Origin: Puffinus mauretanicus
Taxonomy: Eukaryota; Chordata; Aves; Procellariiformes; Procellariidae
Direction: 5' to 3'
DNA: 64,000 nucleotides
Assembly (NCBI GenBank): GCA_023333565.1
Contig: JAJKFH010001792.1
Location: 310,001 to 374,000 of the forward strand
Shown piece by piece: positions 35,881 to 49,963 of the stretch. The notes under the pieces are model-generated. The model was not told where the DNA came from and searched no databases. It saw only the letters and a program-made list of their open reading frames with translations. The position numbers and the translations under genes were made by a program. Every line of letters begins with the position of its first letter. Position 1 is the stretch's first letter.

Positions 35881-37794
35881 TTAAATGTTATGTGTACAGT
35901 ATAAGATGTTCATGTAAGGGCCAGGGAAACTGAAGTTGTACTAGACATCTTGTTATGAGCAAACAAATTATTCTCATTGTTATAATGATGCATTTTGATA
36001 AGTGCTAAGTGAAAAAAACCAAACCAAACAAATCCTCCAGATTTTTAATTTTCATTTAGAAACATAACTGAAAAATTATTTCAAAGGTTAAAATGTCATT
36101 GCAGTTTTTAAAAGACTGACTTCAGTTATCACAATTCTGCTCAGGGCAAAAAGAAGACAAGAACAGAAGCTGATTTCTGAGTTTGTGGACATTTTTGAGA
36201 AATCAATACTTTATCTTGGTTTGGGTGAGAAAAAAACCACAACAAAACATTACAGTGATTCTGATAAAACAATAACTATTTCCTATCCCATGCTAAGGTC
36301 TCGTCCCTCTGGGTGTCTCATGCATCACATCAGTAAACCCTGCTTTAGAGAGAACCCTGCAGAGAACCACGCATGGGTCAGAAACGGGAACATTTCACTT
36401 CAGTGAAAACCCCTCTCTTCTGCACTTTAGTTTCTCAGTCTTTCCAGCTGTTTTAGAAAAAATAGGGACCAAGGGAAAAGAGGTTATACAGGACATGGAC
36501 AATTGCCAGGTTGCTGGAAGTATCAAAAAAATCCATGGGAAAGGCTCCAAGATATCTTTTAGGGCAATCTTTCTGTCTGCTGGACATGGGAACCCTGTTT
36601 GCTAGGAAAGCCGGTATCCTAGGGAAGCCACCAAACGTATAGGATTCCTAACCAAAATGAGAGCTCAGTTTGGAAATATGTCTCCATTTCAGATTGGGAG
36701 TGGACCAGCCTGTTATAAAAGGTCTCCCAAAGGCTATTGACAAATAACTTGCTTTTAGAATGTTTCTCCATCAGTCTCCAGGCACTTTTCAGAGCAGGAA
36801 TTTATGTTTATCCCCAGTTAGTAATGAGAGGAAAATGATAATTAAATATTTACAAGGACTATTTTGCAGACATCAATTAATAATATCACATGACTCTTGA
36901 AGTTTAGACTCTTGAAGTTTGGATTTGTAGTAATATCTGGATCTTTTTAATTTAACGTTAAAAAGAGGTAAACATAGCTCACATTAATTTTTTTTTTTTT
37001 AGAAATGCTTGGCATAGCAGGAAAATAAAAATCATCATCATCACCGTAAGTCATGTTTTTAATAGTAGTAAAAACAAGATCAGCAGTAGCATATAGACAA
37101 GAGTATTTTTAACCCTTTCAAGTCCTTTTAGGAGTCAGGTGATTTCAAAATTAAGTGTTACATTTTATCATCATTTCTAGTCTTCATAAGTCCAGAGGAA
37201 TGAAAACGTGATGGAGCTTACAATAACAGAAAGCAAGAAAAGGAAATTCAAATGTATCATTACTATTATAATATGTCATGATTTTTACACTACTTGTGTG
37301 ATCTTCTGGGTCTTGATTTGGGGAACTGACTATACCAAGACATATATAAAAATATTTATGATCTTGCATGCAAAAGAAACTAGTTTATCTATTTGAAAAG
37401 TTGGCAATATCTGCAATCATTCATTTCCAGTAGATGCAAATAGTAAGTTTAACAAAAGATTGAATAGAAAAGAAATCTCCGGCCTGCTCTCTTTGAACCT
37501 TTCGACTCCTGAGCAAAAGGATTAGAATGGTGTTCATTTGATAGCTCAATACACCCTGAAGAGTAAAGTGGGAATACTACAGTGAAAACTTAGAGATTGT
37601 CTCAGAAATAATCTGTAGGGCTAAGAACAAGGATAGAAAACTTTAATGTTCTCAAATGCTGAACAAGACTGTAGAAAATACCAGAAAGGGGACAAAATCT
37701 GATATTAAGGTACATAAGCATAAGTGCCAACCAGTAGGTGTATACATCATCAGTCCCTAAACTCCCATTACCATCAAAGGAGGCTTAATGTAGT

Positions 37795-37985
37795 TTCCTA
37801 TGTATAAGAGTCTACAGTGATTTGAGATGTCCTATGACATCTGAAACATCTGCACAGATTTGCTAGATATGGTATGGGACTTAAGTCCACCTTGCTTCTA
37901 GGTGTTTTGATGCCAGGCAGGTTACCCTTGTGTATTTCACATGGCACTAGACGCCAACGTTTAGGCAACTGAATTGAGCCCTGGG
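37795..37985 (+). repeat. Copy 3 of an unassigned dispersed motif
   Basis: The core ATGGCACTAGACGCCAACG (from about 37941) is followed by TTTAGGCAACTGAATTGAGCC. It is in the same direction as copies 1, 2 and 4. The upstream GTCTACAGTGATTTGAGATG matches copy 2. Confidence 0.45.
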
Positions 37986-40900
37986 GCTTTGTTCAATACA
38001 GTCAGAGAATTCTGGAGAATGATTTAGCACATGAAATGGATATGTCTCCTTTTTGGTGAGCGGCACCTTCTTCTGGCTACATTGATGGCTCTATCAAGCT
38101 GAATAAAAATGTGTGTTCAGTGCTATTTGAGATACCCTGTGGTAACAAGACATCTGTGTCAGGTGAACAGGTAATGCAGAGGGCTTACAGGAGAACAGCA
38201 CCCTTTTAAAGCAGCAATGGACTGATGGCATACCTAATAGCATCTAAAAGATGCTGCATGCTACTGTTTATTCAGCTATATCTTGTCCTAGATCTTCATT
38301 GACCACATGGGAAGCTTCAACATCCAGCTTATATCGAAACACCTAGATATGGGTATTTTATCCTGAGCAGAATCTTAAACTTCTGGTCTGAAAACTAGTG
38401 TTCATAGGAAAAAGATTTTGTGGGGTGAGTTAGGGGTCTATCTCCTTTACAGTTTAGCCTCTTATATACCACTAATCATCAAATATGGCAGGTTTTTTCA
38501 AGATAGCATTGTGTTTCTTATAAAAAAGCCAACCTTTTTTTAGTGAGAAGGCATTGCAGAGTCTCATGGCAACTCTACTTTCAGTTCCTGATGAATATAT
38601 TCTTCTCCACAGATGGGGATATGTAGAGCCTATTAATTTTCCCATGAAACTTATTAAGAGAAACCATTTTATGGAAAATTTCTGACCAGCCCTCCTTGCC
38701 ATGCTCCTGTGAGAGTGTATTTTTTTAGCCTCACTTTACGTAATGAGCATAAAAAGGCCGAAAGATATTATCTTCTACTCTTACATTTTTATCAGTAATT
38801 CCCCTTGCTCTAATTTTGGTGGACTTTATTTCTCTGCAGGTTAAAGTCTGAAAAATCTAAGAAAGTTGGATAATTTCCCTTTGCTGATGAAAGTAAGTTT
38901 CAAGTTGGGGAGAAAATCTGATTTTACATTTAAATCAGACATGACAGACAGAAGATTAATGGCAAAGCATTCAAATATGTTTCCTGAAAGTCAAATTTAG
39001 TTGCCTGATTTTTCAGGCTAACTGAGCTCCCACTGAAATTGGTTCATTGTTGGTATGCTCCACACCTATGAAACAAGTTACTTTCATTATAATACTTCTA
39101 TTTGGGCTTAAAAGCCTAAAATTAAACATGGTGGTTTCATAATGGAGTCTTCTGGGTATTCTCAGCTTTGTAGTGCATCTCATTGCAACTCTTATAAACT
39201 AACTTTATTGTTCTAAAAGGCAAGGCTAAAATTTCTGATTTTGGTACTGTGGATGGAGAGCTGCAGTAAGAAGGCAATGAATATCAGGCCAACATATTAT
39301 AAATCCTTATGCTTAAGGACATCCAGACCTGCCTGCAATTCTGCCCAGCGCTATGATGCAATTACGTCTGCTCATGTTTTAATGATAGCCTTACTTGAAA
39401 GTGAAAAGATCCAACTGTGCCTGAAGGCTTGGACTCGCGTTTGGCAACTACCTCAAGGACTCCTCCATACCCCAGGCTGGTGAAACTCCGACATGTGGCA
39501 GAAGAAACAGATTCCTTCTTGGCAGGGGGGAAGAGGCCATCTGCACTGAATGCTTACACCCTCATTTAAAATAAATAAATACTTTAAAATGATAATAATG
39601 AAGAAAAAGCAAGCTTGAACTTATTGGTCGGACTTTCTCAGAACTTTGAACGTGAAAACCACTTTGTGATTACCCAAATTTAACAACACATGACAGATGA
39701 CAAATAATAAGATCTGACAAGATTTTTGATGGCTGTAAAGGAAATGAAAAAGATTTTAATCTCTTCACTGATACAAGTAACATCCTAAGTTAGAGGTGCC
39801 TGTATTGACTTTGGGGTGCTTCTGTTGATTTCAAGGTCTGTCCTGTGAAGGTTGCCTAGAGAATTAAATTGTGATAGCTTTACTTCAGAAGGTCAGGAGG
39901 CCTAACCATGACACAAGTTAGACTGATAGTCAAGGTAAACATTGGAACATGGCCAGTATATATTACAGTCGATAGGATCAGAGTGGCAAACAGCACATAC
40001 AGAAGTTGCCTTGCAAAATAGGCCCTCATGCTTGTTTTCTGTTCATAACCAAACAAGTATATTAAAGATATGTTCTCCTAAGCAGATCAACCTCCTTTTA
40101 CCATGTGTAAAAGCAATGGAGAAAGTAAGAAGAGAGTGCTAGAGTTGATGCCCCATATTTCCAAAATATGCTATTTCAGCTCTGTATATTTTAGGCCTTG
40201 GGACTGATTTTCCACACTAGGAGAAGTGCTGAGGGAACATATCTGAAACATCCAAGACTGTGACTATGGAGTGTTTCTGAGCTATAGACCAAAGATTAAG
40301 CCATGGCACTGTGGTGTGCATGGCGCTCACAGAAGCCCTTGGCTGTTTGCCAAGAAATGTTTCCAGCATAGCACATTATATCCTCCAAATAAAACTGGAT
40401 AATTCTGTGACTTGCTGGTTTTGAATGAGAAAAAGATGTACAAGCTTCTGGTTAGCTGTGGATGAAAAGTGGCCTCACCGCCCATTATCACCTATGGAGC
40501 CAAATACATCAGTGATACCACGGATCCAAGATGACTGGATACTTTTGGAAAAAATGTCCTTCACACAGCCGTCAGCTCCTTCAGTTTCTCTTTTCACTTA
40601 GTTAATGGTCACATCTCTGCTCTATGGGAAGACAGAGAAATGAATGAGATTCATCCAACTTGCTACCATGCATAGACTTTTTCCAGCGAGGCAGCTAACG
40701 TAGCTGAGAAGCCCCATTGCCCTCCTCAAATGAGAAGGACCAAGAAGCAAGCATTATATACATGCTGATGACAAGGGACAATGCAACTATGTAACCTAGT
40801 AATTTGGAAATGAGGTGATGGCATTCCTTTTTTTGGGAAACATGACAGTGCCTTAAATGTTTTAAGAAATCTTAAGTACTGGGTTGAAAAACAAATCAAG

Positions 40901-43900
40901 CCCCCCAAGGTTTTTTTCCTCCTTTGATGAACTTGTATTTGCCTTTTCCTTGGTAATCATGGAACTTATTTGTTAAGGAAGAGGATAAAGAAAACAAAAC
41001 AAATTCTTGTCTGTTCTCTTGGCTCTATAAACTGTGACTATAAGGGAATATGGTATCATAAGACTCATGATAAAAATCACTGGCAATATTAGAAATTGGG
41101 ACAAAAACATCCCAATCCTTTCAAAAGGATTTTGGTCATAAGCAGAGCAGGAGAAGGTGGTCAAACCCCTACTATGGAAAGAGATCAAAGAGGGAATTCC
41201 TGGGAAAGGGAGTGAGGGAAAAATCCCAGAGGAAGGAACTGTAATGCCTTTGGTAAATAAAGAGCCAAGGAAAAAGAAGGGGGAAAAAAAAAAAAGAAAA
41301 AAGAAAGGAAAAATTTGTTGATTACTTGTACCTCAGCACTAGGAACGAGTATTGTCCCTCTCAGCTAGCTGAATTTAAAGCCAGCTTAAGAGAGATCATG
41401 GAAATCAGGGAACTCTAGAGGGCACCAGAGGTGTTTCACCACAAACCTCATTGCGCACCAGGTTTCTTCCAGTCCGTGCATCCAAACAGAAGGCTGCTGC
41501 TGCTGATCAAGATGACTGGAATTATGACAGCAGCTGCTCTACCTCCTGATAAGCAAAGAAGTGTAAAAAAAAGAGAACAATATAGAAGAAGGGTATGCAC
41601 ATCTGTAAAGGCAACCCACCAGTAAAGCTTTGGGCTTGGCTCTTTGTTACAATTTAAAAAACATGTTGAGCTTCAAAACACATTTCATTGCTCCCTTTTA
41701 CCCTTCAGAAAGAAGGATGTTACTTTCTTGCTGCTCCCAAAGTCTGAGCCTCTGGTTTCTTGCCTGCCGTTTTTCGTGTCACCTTGTCAGTGTGATGCCA
41801 TGCACTCGCAGGAGGCTGACAGCTCCAGAGACTAGCTAAATGACAAAACTCTTGTCTCAAACGGTTTCATAGGAAGGGTGTTTCATATCAGCTGGATGGC
41901 TAGGCAAAGCACAGAATAATTTGTGAGGATGCTGATTGCTTTCATTATCTAGCTTTAGTATTCTGAACCTATTCTTTTTTGTCTGGTTTTATAAGGTTTC
42001 TGCACTGAAAGAAGTGTCACTTGCAAGAAAGTAGTTTTCCCTTTGCTGTTTTGATGTCTTTATCTTTTATATATAAGATAGGTGATTTGGATGTGATTTT
42101 GCATCTTGATGAAATGTAACCATGAAGTTAAAGGATCAAATCCAACTTCTGTAATCGGTGGGTATTCATCTTCCACTATGTGATGGATGACAGTAGGATA
42201 TCTGAACTTTCCAAAGACTACGGATTCTTAGAGACACAAGTGTCCCAAAGGCAGACGTAGAAGGTACGTATATACCCAATTTTACAAGTGAAGAAAGTGA
42301 GACTAAGAGGCTGACTAATGAGGTCAGGGAGTTTGTATGTGTAAGCCAAGGAACATACACAGATCTCTTGAGTATAACCTCAGCCACTCTTCTCCTTGTA
42401 AGTTTTTCATGTCATGTTTTTTGGCTTCCCAGCACAGAATGTGGGTCATTTTTGGTGGGTTTTCTGGTAACTTTAGTTTTTGTGAGATTTTAGGGAGCTA
42501 AAAAAGACTTCCACCAAAAAAAAAAAAAAATCAAAGCTGTGCTGATGCAAGGGCAGGTTATGAAGGCAAAGGCAAGAAGACACATGTTAGTGTGACTTTC
42601 AGGTTCCCGGCTGAATCTATGCGAAGCTCAGATATAACAGTGGAATGGAAGAGGGAAGTAGATACACACTCTCTCCATTCAAAAGGAGAGAGGTATGGTA
42701 TAAAATCAAGAAAAATACTAATTTAGTGTTTTGGACATTTGGTCCAGTTGGAGGAATGTCCTAAATTTTGATCCTTAGACTGAAGGCTGGTTTGATACTT
42801 TATCAACAGACTTAAGTGTGAAATGAATAAAGCAGGATCCTAATCCAGAACTTTAGCTTTGTTTATTGCAGAAGCAATAACGATGGTTAGATAACGATAC
42901 TCATGGGCTCTCATTCTCAGTCCAGTCTTAAATTTTCCTCTGCAAAAGGGAACAGCTTCAAGAGGAGGGATGGAAAATGAACACACAGGTTCACCCATGC
43001 CACCAGAGATGCCATGGGACATTTAGAGTATCTATAAGATTGGTAGATGTGATGCAGGACTTACGAAAGACCCTTGAACTGAAGGAGTGGCAAATGAATG
43101 TGAGACAGGATGTCCTTTTATACCTGAAATGACCCTAGATTCCTAGATTCACCAGACAGGTGAATCACCCTAAGGTTCTTAAACTGAAGCTAGGGGATGC
43201 CTTTAGTCACTTACACCTGCATTAGCGAAGTGAAGAGTACCCAGAGGTACTGAGGCTCCTCCTCAGATCATGAGTGATCTAGCATAGCCTGGCCTCATCT
43301 CCATTATTCAAGCACTTTAACCTGCAAAGTAGTGACCATATCTAAGCTTCCAACTGAGAACATCCTCTTGACCGAGATAAGGCTGACTTGTGCCTGGGAA
43401 TTGTTTGGGACAGAAAGAGTTGGTCTAGGCCAAATACAGTAGCAATCAAACATTACAGACAATTGTGTTCCAGTGTCCAGGACCATACCCACACAGTTTA
43501 TTAGATTAGTTTTCTATATCTTTTGGGGGGGTCTTAATTTCTACATGTCTCCATTCCTTCTCTGAAATGTGATAGAAACATTTCCCTTCTTCATAACAGG
43601 GATCTGTACAACTGAAAATGTTTCGTTCACCCGGTCTGGTTCTCTGCTCTGGAGAGGGTTGGATGCCCTAAACGTCCAGGAAGTACAAAAATACTAGAGA
43701 GATGAATGATACGCAAGTTAATCCCAACCATTTCCCATAATGACGTGCTTCAGATCTACCTGCACACCATTAACAGGAAAAGGATAGGGTTTGATGGTTG
43801 TGCTGGTTAACATTGTTCCAGATCCAGTAGAAGAACCTGTTGGACGTGCAATGTCACCATTCAGCTCTGCTGAGTTAGTGGCAGGATTATGGGTGTTGGG

Positions 43901-44469
43901 GGTTATCCAAGGCTTCACCATCTCCCATCACAACTGCCTGCATGTTGGGCATGCAGTCTGGGCATGTGTCTCAGAACTCTTGTGTTTCCAGGCAGGCTTT
44001 TCCTGATTCACCATTTTCAGGCTTTTCTACAGTGATTTATTCTCAAAGCCTTCTATATTTGTTTTGTTTACATCCATCTTTTTGCTTTCTCTAACTATTC
44101 CAACCCCTTTTTTCCTCCCATCACCTTGGATAATTGAGAGCTGTCTCTTGGTTTCACTGAGCATGAAACTAGGCTTTTACCTGTTCTGAATCCCAAACCA
44201 ACCAACTTACAATGCTAAAAAGAGATTTCTATAACCTTTCTGTCCTGAAAAAATAAAGAAAGATGAAATCTCAGCTTTACTGACATCAGTGGGATTTGAA
44301 AATGTTTTAAGTTTCAGGAGAAATTAAAACCCTAGTTTTTCCCTCTTGCATACAGAGACACATGTACACAAAAGTCTCGCATGATTCTGTGGGGGTTTTG
44401 GGAGAAGAACCTCTGAATTATAAGTAATACAAGGCAGTTTAAAAGAAACTAAAGTTTATTTAAATATTT

Positions 44470-44580
44470 TCTTTCTCTTTATTTTTTTTTCATTCTCTTT
44501 ATTTTTTATCTGTCTTTCCTTCTTTCTCTCCTTTCTTTATTCCTTTCTCTTTCTTTCTCTCTCGCTCTCTCACTCTTCCT
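44470..44580. repeat. CT-rich pyrimidine tract
   Basis: Irregular CTTT and CTCT units on the plus strand. The minus strand gives the Arg/Glu/Lys-rich frame 44506-44757. It is a simple repeat in a TFAP2D intron. Confidence 0.85.
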
Positions 44581-47500
44581 TTCCTGATGCTCACTCCATT
44601 TTGAAAGCAAAAGGTGAGAGAAATAGGTTCCTCTCATTAAAGCTATAGAAACTTTTGGGTTCTTTTCTAGTACTGATGTGCTGACTTTGCTCTCTACTGT
44701 AGTAGACTCATAAATGCACTTACACAGATCAACCTTTAGAGGACAACAAAGAGACACTCATACATCTGGACAAAAAGTCTCAGCACTTAGTAACGGAATT
44801 GGATTTTTCCAGGGTTTCCTTGTTTGCCCTGTGGCTTAATGCTGATTCTGTCTTCAGAAACAGGGGACAGGGTAGCTCAAGTGGTGGCTTTCAGGCCAGA
44901 TACAACCCACAGGATTATTCCACTTGCTCCTCGTATTTATCATGAAGAAATCAAAGAAGAGCTGAAAGACAGTGTGGGTAGCCCTACAACATATCACCTC
45001 TTCTTGAACCCACACTTATGTATATGCTTGGAAATCTGAGCTGCTCCAACACTTATCCTATGAGGTCAGTGGCTTATGATCCAGCCCTGACAAGGTTGGA
45101 CTTCTCTAAATCTTAGTACAGTATTTATAGCACAGATAGGCACCTAACTGGGCTGTAATAAGGGCTGGTGTTTCCCTGAATTCTCAAGCTACATATATAT
45201 TAGTGATATATATGTGCCACTGTGCCCAGGAATAGTTTAGGACAGAGCTAGTTAGACCAGGCAACGAAAACCCAGGAATTCTGCAAAAAAAGCAGCACAG
45301 GCAGCCAATACATGCCTGTGCCTTGGCACTGCTTTTATTTACTAATATCAATATAACTTCTCTGCAGTAAGAGACTCCAAAATGTATTGAAAAGGGAGAA
45401 ATCTTGAATAAAGCATACATACTACTACCCTGGCTCAGGCAGTGCACAATAGTTGCTGCTATGGATGTAAAGGTCTACAGAATTGTCTGTTCATGGTCAA
45501 ACAATATTGGGAAATCATTCTTCATACAGCATTGAGTTTTTTGTATTCAGGTCAGATGGACATCTCAGAGAGCAGCTGCACAAACAGGATTGAACCAGGA
45601 GTGTAGAAGAGCCTCTGGTTTTTGCGTATCTGGTAAAGTTGTGCAAAACTCAGCAGTTTTCAGGCTCACTGCAGCTCCTTTGAAGATTTCCCCTCTTTTA
45701 TGCTTTGTATGAACTTTGAGTTTGGAGTTTGAGCAAACCCAGCAATTCTGATCCCTTCACGAGGACTATCCTGTACTTCAGGGTGGACACGTTTACAGAT
45801 CTTGATCAATTGGGACTCAGTGGAAAAACTTCTGAGAGAAGTGTGAGCTTGAAGATTTAAAACAGAGGAAATGGGAAACACTGCTTCAATCTGACCTGTG
45901 CCAGTCTGTGAACCCTGGTCTTAATTATTAACGTTGAGCAAGTAACATCGGGAGCAAGTGGAGCACATAACTCTACACTTACCAGCTGTAGGGTAATTTA
46001 CTCCTAAAGAAAATTCACTTTTAACCCAAGGTAGTGGAGTCTGGATTCTGCTGAAAGTACCAGATAGTATAGCTCTTCAAGAAGTCTTTCATTATCTTAG
46101 AATTTATTCTAATACTAGAGATTTGTGTGATTCCTCTGAATTTTTCTGTTCATAAAAAATCTCTTTGACTTTCTGACATCATATGGCATAAGCATATATA
46201 TACACACACGTATAAAATACCAACCTTTCATCTTGTGGTTTCTTTGCTGCCTTGGTGATGGTTTACAAGGCAGAATTTCTGAACCTTTTCTTGTTATATT
46301 AAATCTGTATGAACCTATATGAGATTTCCCATGATCAAAAATCAGCTCATACTGGATAATGGTTGAAAAACATGCTATATCTATGCTAAAAACATTCACA
46401 AAACCTTGTCAGAGATTCCAGTGAAAGACTACAGCTTGTCCTTGCCAAACACACTATTTTGGCTCCATCCCAATCTAGAGATTTATACAGCATAGAGACA
46501 GAGAATTTATTGTGAGAAAGCCCACAGTTCTGGAATACAGATAGAAATGAAGATGAAAATTTCACTATTGGAAAAGCATGTTATAAAATTTGTGATGACT
46601 ATATGGAGTCACTGCTTCAGATTTATGTCTCTTCAGCAAGACCTATTTGTAGAGCACCAACAGCTCTTGGGCGTTTTGATCACAAATAACATTAATTTCA
46701 TGTGTATAATTAGGACCAGCAACTTATTAAGACAGCCTGATTTTAGACTCTGATTATTGTAGATGTCATCAGAGTATTTGACAATGACTATGGTCTGAAG
46801 GTCAAATCCCTCTCTGGCATACAGTTGCAAAGCTCTTTATCTATAGGTATAGATACATGATAATTGTGTTCATTTCATTGTAATAAATAAGGACAACCTG
46901 CTCTTTTGGAAATCTAATTTTAGGTGGGACCTATGATCAGGGATGTGGAGGCCACTGTACATTGAATATTTGAATTCTTAGTGTTAGGCATGTGCTTTAT
47001 GTTAGGCAGATTCCTTCAACATCTTTTTATGAAATAATTTCCAACTGATGTATAATGACAGCAGCTATTTGTGCTTGTGACCAGTAGGAGGCTCTACTAT
47101 GCCTTAACCAGCAGTGAGCATGTTGTTCCTGGGTTACAACGACTTTCTCTGTGTGTTGGGGTACCAAGAATTTCTTCCTCTTCTCTCATCCCCAACTGAT
47201 CAGGTGCAAATTTCCTGTGACAGAGGTTGGTTCAGTCTGAGGATCATCCCTCAGAGAAAGATAGAGAAACCAAGTGACAGTCAGAAGCAGTCTGTGTTGA
47301 AAACTTGACTCAGAAAATACTTAATGCTCCTGGAAAACATGATGAATTGCATTCTCACATCTCCTCTGGCATCTGAGACAGACTTAAGTGCCTTCTGTGA
47401 TATGTAATCTCAAGAAGGCAAGTAGTGGTAGGAGGGGTTCAATGACCTTGCTGTGAAGGCTGCCAGATTTAGGGCATGGAAGTAACGATTTTTTTGCCTA

Positions 47501-49849
47501 CACTAGGTTTAGCTATTTACAATATAAGTGTCTAGTGTGTACTGGTTGGCTAAGCTCCCATTCAGCTGGAGATCCAGACCAGACTGTTCAGTCAATGGAT
47601 TTTAGAGAGAAATTCAAGTCACACTAACGTAGATGTCTACATTAGGCCCGTTTAATTGTAATGCAGATTTCACGGGCTATACAGGCGAGATCCCTAAAGA
47701 CTACAGCAGAAGATATACACCTGGCTGAAATGGAGGCACCTACATATAGATGAGTAGAGTTAGAAGTTTGGGTCAGAAGCTGGATCTGGAATAGATGGAA
47801 AAGGAATATGGTCTCAGCTTAACGTCCGGGTGTGGCAGCACTCATCATTCCCCAAGCACAGACATCAGACAAATCTGTCTGATTTAAGCCCAGGGAAGCA
47901 TCTGTGTAGGATCAAGACCTATGCTCTTCTAGGTGCCCATCTTCAGTCCAACACTTATTGCCTACAGCAGGCATGAAAGAAAGCACTGAATGATCCAGGA
48001 GCTGTCTACAGAAGCTTTTTACTCCAACCTACTGAAGTGAAGCAGAGAAAGAAGGATGGGAGCTGTACCAGTTGACAGCTTTTGTAGCTGAAGCCTTCAG
48101 CATTTTATCCTGACTGCTGTTTCTTCTTTAAACACAGGACTCCTTGGGGATTAACTACCTTGTATTACGTTTACTTTGTGTGCATATAATGGGGAATTAC
48201 CTATTTTTCCACAATCCTAGGTAGCCCATTAAAATCCCCCTATGAGTATCCTGTATAAATAAGCATGTCTTCCTTGGTGTGCATGTGTAGTTAGGCATTT
48301 TGGAGTGTGTGTGTATAAGAGAAAGTGTACATAGACATAGGTGGTATGTGTACCTGTGTGCACATCACTGCATGAGAATAGAAATGGGGTTGTCTAGAAG
48401 TGTTTGTATATGCATAGGATGCACACAGGTATGTGTAAGCATAAACAGGAATGTGTGCATTTGTGGACCAGGCATTATCCTTGCCTCTCCCCACCCCCCA
48501 ACAGATAGATGGAAGAGGTGGAATGGTACATACTTTGGATTCCATTCAAAGTCTGAGGGACTGAAAATTAGGTACCACACCACCATCTGGCTGGTAGGTG
48601 CTTCATGCTCTATCAGAATCTTAATAACTAAAAGATGTTGGGGCACAGAAGTTGTCTGCCCAGCCAATGAATGAAGAGTGCCTTAGCTGGCTATGTTAAA
48701 GAATATGCAACATCACTCTAAGGCTTTACAGGCCTAACAAACCTGCTTGGTCTGTAACCAAGTCTTTGAAACAGTCCTTTACATGTTGATTTTTTCAGGT
48801 ACCAGCTAATGGCTAGAAAAAATTAAAAATCTGTAGCCTCAGCTAGTCATGTATTCCCCTCTGTGGTCCAAGCAAAGACAGGAGCACCTCTAGGATTTTT
48901 CCTCACACTTATCTTTGATAAATGTCTTAGATGATCCCACTAGTTCAAAGTGGCCTTCTGGAAGTTCCCATTTCACTCTTGACTGTATCTAGCATATAGC
49001 CTAAAGCAAAAATGTGAAATTGCACAGCAACTCCTGGGCTAATAAATCTTTCTGATCCCAAACTGTCTATAGACTTTTATCCATAATTTGGATAAAATTC
49101 TGATGAAGTTTGGACTTGGCGTGCATGTACCATGGGTCCTTGGCTTCACAACAGCTTCTTAGCTGTCTACACCAGTAAATTATATATTGCTAAGGCATGG
49201 GCCCAGGAACTGAGTCTAAATATATTAGCAGTCTCTGGCTTTTGGTCTGAGCCAGCTTGCATCCTCCCAGACCTTTCCAGGGTGTTGTTCATGAATGCAG
49301 TAGAGACTGTTCCACTAGGTAGTCTGCTTTGAGGCCAGTCTGCTTTGGAGGTCAAAGAGTTAATAGTATGGTCATGGTAAGATGATGTCAAATGGTTTCA
49401 GTAGCATAGAGGAGGCTCTAGAACTATTTAGTTAACTGGTAAGGGTGCAGTCTAACTGTTCCTCTTTTTATTGTTACTTTGATTAATCTATATTGTCATT
49501 TTGGCTCTGAACTTGAGTTTCTACATTTCTGGACCATCCGCTTCATTGGTTGGATTGTGATTTGGCTCACATCTAGAGCAAGACAACTTTCTGGCCAGAT
49601 GGGGAGATTTGGCCAGCAGACGTAGAAAATGACTTACTGAAACTCAGACTGTGGTCCTAGAAGCAGGGTGAGTGCAACTAGCCTGAACTACATTGCTGGG
49701 CAAACATGTGCTTTTAATAGACACAGATAACAGAGGGATTATGGACGTTATAGTCTTCTAGGTAAGGGAACACATATCATTATAACATCATATGTAGTCT
49801 TTATCAAAATTATGGATTTTAGTTAATTGTTCCTCTTTCAAAATCATAC

Positions 49850-49963
49850 CTGAAATGTGTTAAATGTCTCTGGATGTCGAGGTCTAATATTGGAGTCGGT
49901 CTGGAGGATCCGAGGGGTGATCTGTCTTGACTTAGAAGGTCTTGGAATTCTTTACATATTTGT
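49850..49963 (-). CDS. TFAP2D: TFAP2D penultimate coding exon (helix-span-helix region)
   Basis: This 114 nt exon begins after TTTTAG (AG at 49965-49964) with one base finishing a Lys codon. It encodes [20 protein letters not shown] then [17 protein letters not shown] and ends in AG, the first two bases of a Ser codon, before [25 protein letters not shown] is the conserved span of the AP-2 dimerisation domain. The phases (1 base in, 2 bases out) match the flanking exons at 56809 and 34720. The [13 protein letters not shown] wording is that of AP-2 delta, not beta. Confidence 0.97.

Larger units (their letters stand above)
34721..49849 (-). other. TFAP2D: TFAP2D last intron (15.1 kb)
   Basis: The intron runs from the GTATGA donor at 49849 to the acceptor at 34721. 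I recognised no CR1 in it and no coding exon. It contains two copies of a degenerate dispersed motif (about 35690-35880 and 37795-37985), a CT-rich tract (about 44470-44580), short A runs (for example 41282-41297) and otherwise unique sequence. Short open frames here show no domains. Confidence 0.75.
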
